Below, piece after piece: positions 58,430 through 64,000 of a stretch of DNA of 64,000 bases. Where the stretch lies: the NCBI GenBank assembly GCA_012184525.1, contig WOFQ01000059.1, positions 62,001 to 126,000 of the forward strand, written 5' to 3'. Each line of letters starts with the position of its first letter. Within the stretch, counting starts at the first letter, position 1. A program made the translations under genes and the position numbers. The stretch comes from Xenoacremonium recifei (Eukaryota; Ascomycota; Sordariomycetes; Hypocreales; Nectriaceae). The notes below the pieces were generated by a model that saw nothing but the letters and a program-made list of their open reading frames with translations, did no database searches and was not told where the DNA came from.

Positions 58430-59789
58430 GATACAGGATGAAACTGCTGAAATCCGGAGGTGAGGCCAAATTAACGAAAGTCCCGCGAGGCTGGCAGAGG
58501 AGGAAGCCCTATATATTCAGGTGAGTGCTCCCACATCCCAGACACGCGCCCCGGGGCTGCATGAGACGCTGCCTTAAGAACGGGGTGTGGCATGTGCCTC
58601 AAAGTGAGGCTGTGGCATCTGGCCATGGCTGTGAGAGGTGGACTGCACCACCACAGCGGCAGTCGAAGGGCACAGGTGACCAGGGATGCCTGGGGATTGC
58701 AGGGTAAGACGCGGGCTAATCGCAGCAGCTAAACCAGCGATCCCGGTGCATCGGGATGACTCCTCTTTGATAGCCCGGGAGGACGCGGCCTGGCCAGACG
58801 CCTTACAGAATCTTGCCTTGTGGTAGCGCTGGAAGAGAGGCAGGCAACCGTGGTAAAAGCAGCAACACGGAGAATGATGATCGATGCACCATCACCACCA
58901 CCGTCGCTCCATTGAAGGGCTCCTGACTGGTTGGGGGCGGTTTCTGTGGCGTGCCACTGGACGGCGGGCCTCAAGAGACAAAGAGAGCTTGGCTTGGGAT
59001 CCCGGGATGTCCTGATGGAGACGGCTCCAGCTCCTAGTGGACCACGTCAGCAGATAATACAAGAGGGCGGCAATAATGGGCCAGCAACGGGCAATGAGGC
59101 TGACGGAGGCTGGAAGCGGACATCTCGATGCCTTCCAAGTTTGCAGGCGGTGGTGCAAGTGTGAAGTGAAGTGAAGTTTGGGGATGAATTCTCGCCCGGT
59201 AGTGGGCCGATGCGGCGGCGGCAGGCACAGGGCAGTCTGGAGTAGGGGTCCTTCCTTCCTGATTCCAGGCCCTGAACGGCCGCGGACCGGCTTTCCGGGA
59301 GTGATGTAACGGCCGTTTAAAACACGGACAGATGGTCTGGAGCAATGATTTGAGTATGCTGATTCAAGGGAATGGAAGCTTGAAATCACAAAGAAAAAAA
59401 ATCCATTGAATTTAATACCAACAGACAGTCGTCTCTAGTGATTCCCGAAATAATTATTGCACCAAATTCGGAGCTTTTCCATGCGTCGCTGGGCTCCGTC
59501 TTGTTCAACCTGACCGGCTAATAACTCTGGTTACCCCGCCATGGCGTCAGCAGGAAGGAGCCGCCCTACGCAGTATCTTATCAGCAAGCCGTCAACGCTC
59601 CTGCCCTTCCCCTTCCTCGGTTGCTCCCGTTTTTGACATCCGCAACGTTTCGGTTTCGGCCTCCTCACATCATCACATCATATCCAACACGGCGCAAATT
59701 GCCGCATGTCCCAGCCCTAGACCTCTCCAGCCACCGTCGCCAAGCTCTTATCGCTGCCTCTCGTCTTGACCCGGGCTATCGAGATTGAG
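58430..59789. other. Divergent intergenic region; no gene supported
   Basis: Between the divergent calpain-like (-) and RING/TRAF (+) genes, so both promoters lie here. The segment 59560-59780 is pyrimidine-rich and ATG-poor, as expected for the RING gene leader. No coding sequence is supported. Confidence 0.5.
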
Positions 59790-61427
59790 ATGGCGTCTAA
59801 CAATCCCGCCGGAGCCCCTCTTACGAGCCCGGATACGCCTCCGAGCCGCAGCGTCCCGACTTTGCCTCAGACCCCGACCCAGACGCCCGCGTCGCCAGCA
59901 TCGCCATCCTCTGTCGCATCCGGTCGAACCTCCAGGGCAACAGCTCCTCGCTCCTCGTCCGGCGACGATGGATATCGCAACGTGAGACCGCAATCGGCTC
60001 GACGCTTGGTGGCTAGACTTCGCCGAGCATCACCGACGCCTGATGTCATCACCAGCCTCGTCCGACCTCCGTCGCCTGACCGGCTCATTATTGGCGTGCC
60101 GCCCCTGCAGACGGGAGGAGAGATTGTACAGGATGAGATCCCGCCAACAGCGTCGTTCTTGTCGGCCAATCTCTTGCCAAATGTCGTTTCAGAGAACCGT
60201 ACGGGACCCAGCGCGGTCCCCCATCTGTCGTCACTAGACATCCCGAGGCGATACGGTGGCGAGTGCGTTTTCGACATGTACTGCCTGACATACGTCTCAG
60301 AGCCAGACTCGAGTCTATACTGCCCCATATGCCATGATCCTCTGGTCGACCCGGTCACGACGCCTTGCGATCATACGTTCTGCTATCGTTGTCTTCGACA
60401 AAGTCTCGATAGTAGCCCGTCCGGCCCGAGCTGTCCTATCGACAGAATCCCCCTTGTGTGGCCGAACTGTTTCAGTGCTGCCCGACTTATACGGACACAA
60501 CTCAACAACCTGATTGTCAAATGCCCATATCATGGCAGAGGCTGCAAGAAGGAGGTCCGTCGAGAGGTGGTGGAGACTCACGCAACTACGGACTGCAAGT
60601 ACAAGGACTTTGCTTGCCCGGACAGTAACTGCAAAAAACGACTGCGATCAAAGCCCACGGACGATATTTGTTCCCACAAGGACACGCATTGCTCCAATTG
60701 CAATGCCGGTATTGATGCTGCCGAACGTGACTTTCACCTCCTAACATGCAAGATGAGCAAGACTCGCTGCCAGTGGTGCTGGAAGTTGGTTCCCAGGGGA
60801 GAGATTGACGATCACCTGGATGCGGACTGCGATGGCGTCGTCATCCGCTGCCCATATAACAATGTCGGATGTCCAACACGGGTGATGCGTGGCAACTTGA
60901 ACACTCACACCTTGATATGCGGTTTCCATCCCGATACAGCATCAGGGATGATCATTCGAACACAGAACGATACGATCAAGGCTTACAACGAAATGAACTT
61001 CTTCTACCAACAGATCCAGGATCGCCAGGAAGAGACAGCACGCCAGGTTAATGACTTGGTTTCCTTGATCAACCGCATGCCTTCTGGATCATCACTCCGC
61101 GGTGACAACCGGACCATGCAAGATCTGGACGCCGGCTTTGAAGAGGTGCACCAGAACCTCACCCACCTAGAGGCCCGCCAGAGCATGTGGACGCTCAACC
61201 AGATCATGCCAATCAGGGAAGAAGTCACAGAACTGCGCAACAACATCAACATGATTAGGATGCATGTCAACTGGCTGCTGAACCGGAGCCGTGAGGAGGG
61301 TCGCGTGCGGGCTACGAATAACACCGGGACATCAGCGGGCCTCCGGAGGGATGACGGCGCAGGGCACGTGCCTCCGGAACGTCGACGGTCGTCGGGCTCA
61401 GAGAATGCAGATCTTCCACGTTTGTAA
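59790..61427 (+). CDS. RING-finger / TRAF-type zinc-finger protein
   Basis: Intronless 545-residue protein, predicted E3 ubiquitin ligase. The N-terminal 120 residues are Ser/Thr/Pro-rich and disordered. A C3HC4 RING finger spans about 178-218 (YCPICHDPL ... CDHTFCYRCL ... CPIDR). TRAF-type zinc fingers follow (about 245-395) with KCPYHGRGCKKEV, FACPDSNCKKRL, HCSNCNAGID, RCQWCWKLVPRGEIDDHL and RCPYNNVGCPTRV. A helical, probably coiled-coil region (about 400-500) comes next and the C-terminus is polar. There is no MATH domain, unlike animal TRAFs; RING plus TRAF-zinc-finger proteins of this kind occur across ascomycetes. The start was chosen as the first in-frame ATG. Substrates are unknown. 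Confidence 0.9.
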   Translation: MASNNPAGAPLTSPDTPPSRSVPTLPQTPTQTPASPASPSSVASGRTSRATAPRSSSGDDGYRNVRPQSARRLVARLRRASPTPDVITSLVRPPSPDRLIIGVPPLQTGGEIVQDEIPPTASFLSANLLPNVVSENRTGPSAVPHLSSLDIPRRYGGECVFDMYCLTYVSEPDSSLYCPICHDPLVDPVTTPCDHTFCYRCLRQSLDSSPSGPSCPIDRIPLVWPNCFSAARLIRTQLNNLIVKCPYHGRGCKKEVRREVVETHATTDCKYKDFACPDSNCKKRLRSKPTDDICSHKDTHCSNCNAGIDAAERDFHLLTCKMSKTRCQWCWKLVPRGEIDDHLDADCDGVVIRCPYNNVGCPTRVMRGNLNTHTLICGFHPDTASGMIIRTQNDTIKAYNEMNFFYQQIQDRQEETARQVNDLVSLINRMPSGSSLRGDNRTMQDLDAGFEEVHQNLTHLEARQSMWTLNQIMPIREEVTELRNNINMIRMHVNWLLNRSREEGRVRATNNTGTSAGLRRDDGAGHVPPERRRSSGSENADLPRL

Positions 61428-61896
61428 AGGGAGTTTATTTTGCGGTCGGGGTTATTCTTCTTCTCTTGCTTTAGTAACTGGCTGGGGTTTGGCGTTCATT
61501 TGAAAACAGCAACGGGAATGAGAACGAAATGGGATACCCTCCAGCATCTGAGTCTGGAGTCATGGGCAGAGTGAAACTAGCTATCTGGGGCAGATCCTTT
61601 GCAATCTGAGGAGTAATCTTTTATTGAACAGTCAAGAGATATGTGTCCATAATGAGCGACCTAATTAAGTTCCCTGGCTCTTACAACGTGTCTTGTTTCT
61701 CTCATGTTAGAGAGGTCAACTTACCATGAAATCGATGATAGTGATGACTCGTAGAGCCGATCAAGACCGCTTATACTGGACCTCGGCTACGCCACCCCAC
61801 CTCCAACCCAACCCACATGGAGTCAAGAGTTGAGTTAAAAGGAACCAGCTCCGTAGATCCAAGGCCTCCTCACTATTTCGTAGACAAGACGCAGCC
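61428..61896. other. Intergenic region: RING/TRAF 3' flank and transporter promoter
   Basis: No coding sequence is supported. AT-rich between 61600 and 61680. Confidence 0.5.
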
Positions 61897-63346
61897 ATGG
61901 TTTCTATCGAGTTGACCACGCCTTCGAGGCCAGCGTTGGATGCTGGCGAGCGTCGTGAGCGATCGGTAAGCCCTGAAGAAGAAGAGGCCCGACACATCGA
62001 GTTCCAGCTTGCACCGACTGACCGCGGACGGGCGGCATGGAAGTTGCTTGGTGCAGCATTTGTCTTTGAGGCTCTCCTATGGGGTAGGTGTTGGCGGCTT
62101 GGGAATTCCTTCAACTTTCCATGCTGATGAATGTCCCAGGTTTCCCGTTATCCTTTGGCGTCTTTCAGAATTATTATTCTAAACAACCCGAGTTTGCCAA
62201 CAACCGCTACATCTCGGTGGTGGGCACCGTGGCTTCGGGCATGTCATACCTGGGAGCGCCTTTAATTACACCATTCATCAAGCGTTACCAGCGGCTACAG
62301 CGACAAATGATCTGGATAGGCTGTAAGTATTACATATCGCCAATGTCCCTTTGGCTCGGGAATTAACTCAATGACCAGGGCCAATCTGCATTCTTGGAGT
62401 CCTGCTCGCGTCTTTTTGCTCTACTGTCGAGACACTAATCCTGACTCAAGGAGTGGCCTATGGCATTGGATTCCTGATCTTTTATTACCCTATTCTGAAC
62501 ATGGTGAACGAGTACTGGGTCATTCGTCGCGGGATGGCTTACGGCCTGATCTGCAGCGCCTCAGGTGTGTCTGGAGCAGCCATGCCCTTCCTCATTGAAA
62601 CGCTGCTCGATAAGTACGGGTATCAACTTACACTACGGGCTATGGCTGGGGCATTGTTCATTGCGACAGCCCCTTTCGTTCCATTTTTGAAGGGCCGCCT
62701 TCCATCTGCCTCACACAGCAGCACGGCAGCCACAGACTGGAGCTTTCTCCGGGTGCCCCTGTTCTGGATCTACTCTGCCTCTAATGTCATGCAAGGCATG
62801 GGATATTTCTTCCCATCACTGTATCTCCCATCGTACGCCACAAGCATTGGGTTGAGCAACAACCAAGGCGCCCTTCTTCTGGCTTTGATGAGCGTATCTC
62901 AAGTGGGTGGACAGCTTACATTTGGGTCGCTATCGGACCGTAAGCTTTCCCTTAATTCACTTACGACGGCATCCACAGTCGTCTCGGCCGCCGCTGTTCT
63001 AACCCTTTGGGGGTGCGCTCATACCTTGTCATTGCTCATAATGTTTGCGCTGCTTTACGGCTTCTTCGCTGCTGGCTATGTGGCTATGTGGGCTAGGATG
63101 AGCAGCGCCGTGAGCAATGATCCCACGACGACTCCAATAATCTTCAGCCTCTTTTGCTTTGGCAAAGGAATAGGAAACGTACTTGCAGGGCCGATCAGTG
63201 GTAATTTGCTGGTTCAAGCTGTTTCGGCGGGCAAATACGGGCTAGCCAAATATACGGGAATCGTTGTCTTCACAGGATCCTCGATGGCCCTGAGCGCTCT
63301 ACCGATTTGTCTCTGGTATTTGAGACGCTGCACTTCTTATCTTTGA
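61897..63346 (+). CDS. Major facilitator superfamily transporter, monocarboxylate-porter (MCH) type
   Basis: Integral membrane protein of 445 residues, exons 61897..62083, 62140..62322 and 62379..63346, both introns 56 bp, GT-AG. A hydrophilic N-terminus of about 48 residues, with an acidic SPEEEEARH patch, precedes about 12 predicted helices. Typical segments are GAAFVFEALLWGFPLSFGVFQ (split by intron 1), NRYISVVGTVASGMSYLGAP, VNEYWVIRRGMAYGLICSAS with the Arg-rich loop and following Gly/Ser motif, and in the second half GSLSDRKLS and FALLYGFFAAGYVAMW. This fits fungal monocarboxylate transporter-like (Mch) proteins. Many relatives do not carry monocarboxylates and some import riboflavin or other solutes, so the substrate stays open. 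It probably sits in the plasma membrane. Confidence 0.88.
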
Positions 63347-63803
63347 TTGTAATGCTTACCTATATTACCTTATGTTCATGCACTCTGTGTGTTTTGCCTG
63401 CTCTTGAGGAAGGAACACCCAGAAGTATAAACCTTGGTCGCACCTTCTACTCCGTGGCTGGATCATTGAAAAAAAGGGTTTGTGGCATATCACCTAGGCA
63501 GGTATCTCGGGTAATTACGCCTTCAGCACCTTCCGGGTCTTAAATCAGGAAGGAACGTATGAAACTTGGAGGATAAAGAAATATCTCGCCTTCTCCAAAT
63601 GATTTCTCTCCCTTCATCACCATCACCGTCAACAATTGAACATCTTCATCTGCAACATCAATCTCATTATTTCTCTACTTGTTGAAATTTGGTGCATGAG
63701 ATGTAAGATCAATTATTACATGTGAAGCTAATCTACCATTTTGAGAAGTATAAACCAGACTGTTTTCGTACCCTACCACCCTTCCCATGCCGGCCCATAA
63801 CAT
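63347..63803. other. Convergent 3' region; no gene supported
   Basis: AT-rich 3' flanks of the transporter (+) and of the truncated gene at the right edge (-). Confidence 0.5.
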
Positions 63804-64000
63804 TTAGTGCGTGGGACACTTGCACGAGGGATCAAACACCACCGGGCAATCGCAGCAGACAGGGTTCGAGCTCCAGGTAAGATGTGCACCCCAGCCATAG
63901 GCCTGGTTGAGTGTGTTGTACTCCGAATAGGTCTTGGTGACCTTGCCCGTCTCGCCGTCCAAGAACACCATGTCAATGCCGTTGGCACGGCCCTCGGGCT
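63804..64000 (-). CDS. Partial protein, C-terminus only, Cys-rich end (unknown)
   Basis: Continuous minus-strand frame entering from the right edge and ending at TAA (63804-63806), about 64 residues visible. It reads ...EGRANGIDMVFLDGETGKVT... and ends ...NPVCCDCPVVFDPSCKCPTH. Five cysteines in the last 19 residues suggest a disulphide-bonded, possibly secreted protein. No start codon lies in the window, so the N-terminus is outside. I do not recognise the family. An alternative overlapping frame in the same strand that starts with ATG is less protein-like. Confidence 0.55.
   Translation of the reverse strand, partial: PEGRANGIDMVFLDGETGKVTKTYSEYNTLNQAYGWGAHLTWSSNPVCCDCPVVFDPSCKCPTH

Noticed and set aside
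1..64000. CRISPR arrays, prophage, transposons or a secondary-metabolite cluster
   Set aside because: No regularly spaced repeats, no integrase/transposase/reverse transcriptase motifs, and no PKS, NRPS or terpene synthase signatures were seen.

Overview
This is a filamentous ascomycete (Pezizomycotina) nuclear segment, most likely Sordariomycetes and possibly Hypocreales. The genus cannot be read from the sequence. The evidence is short GT-AG introns (mostly 47-104 bp) with CTAAC/TTAAC-like branch sites, a HET-domain gene, Zn2Cys6 regulators including an AcuM/Rds2-type gluconeogenesis activator, an intracellular GH13 alpha-amylase, and single-copy eukaryotic housekeeping genes (UFD2, xanthine dehydrogenase, KDM4-type demethylase, Spo22/Zip4). 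There is no operon structure, no recognisable transposase or reverse transcriptase, no CRISPR array and no PKS/NRPS-type metabolite cluster.

Layout, left to right: bZIP factor (+, 2.2-4.0 kb); GH13 alpha-amylase (-, 4.6-6.3); HET-domain protein (-, 7.1-9.0); membrane-anchored histidine-phosphatase-fold protein lacking its catalytic histidines (-, 9.6-11.4); tRNA-Gln(CTG) (+, 12.9); JmjN/JmjC demethylase (+, 14.9-19.7); divergent protein kinase (+, 20.5-21.7); kynurenine-type aminotransferase (+, 22.2-23.9); xanthine dehydrogenase (+, 24.7-28.8); AcuM/Rds2-like activator (+, 30.9-33.6); Spo22/Zip4 meiotic gene carrying an in-frame TAG (+, 34.1-37.2); Zn2Cys6 factor (-, 37.7-40.3); an 8.4-kb gene-poor interval; adenine deaminase (+, 48.7-49.8); UFD2 E4 ligase (-, 50.6-54.3); calpain-family protease (-, 55.4-58.4); RING/TRAF zinc-finger protein (+, 59.8-61.4); MFS monocarboxylate-type transporter (+, 61.9-63.3); and the 3' end of a Cys-rich protein (-, 63.8 to the right edge).

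The genes do not form one pathway. Thematic links are weak: xanthine dehydrogenase and adenine deaminase both act on purines, and UFD2, the RING/TRAF protein and the calpain concern protein turnover. Exon boundaries were placed by hand from splice signals, reading-frame continuity and family conservation, and every multi-exon model closes in frame. The observations most worth following up are the apparent nonsense codon in the meiotic gene, the zinc cluster of the AcuM-like gene split over 23-nt and 18-nt microexons behind four uORFs, two stop-free 51-nt introns, a GC-AG intron in ufd2, the pseudo-phosphatase, and the kinase with altered catalytic motifs. I found no convincing wholly new biological system.
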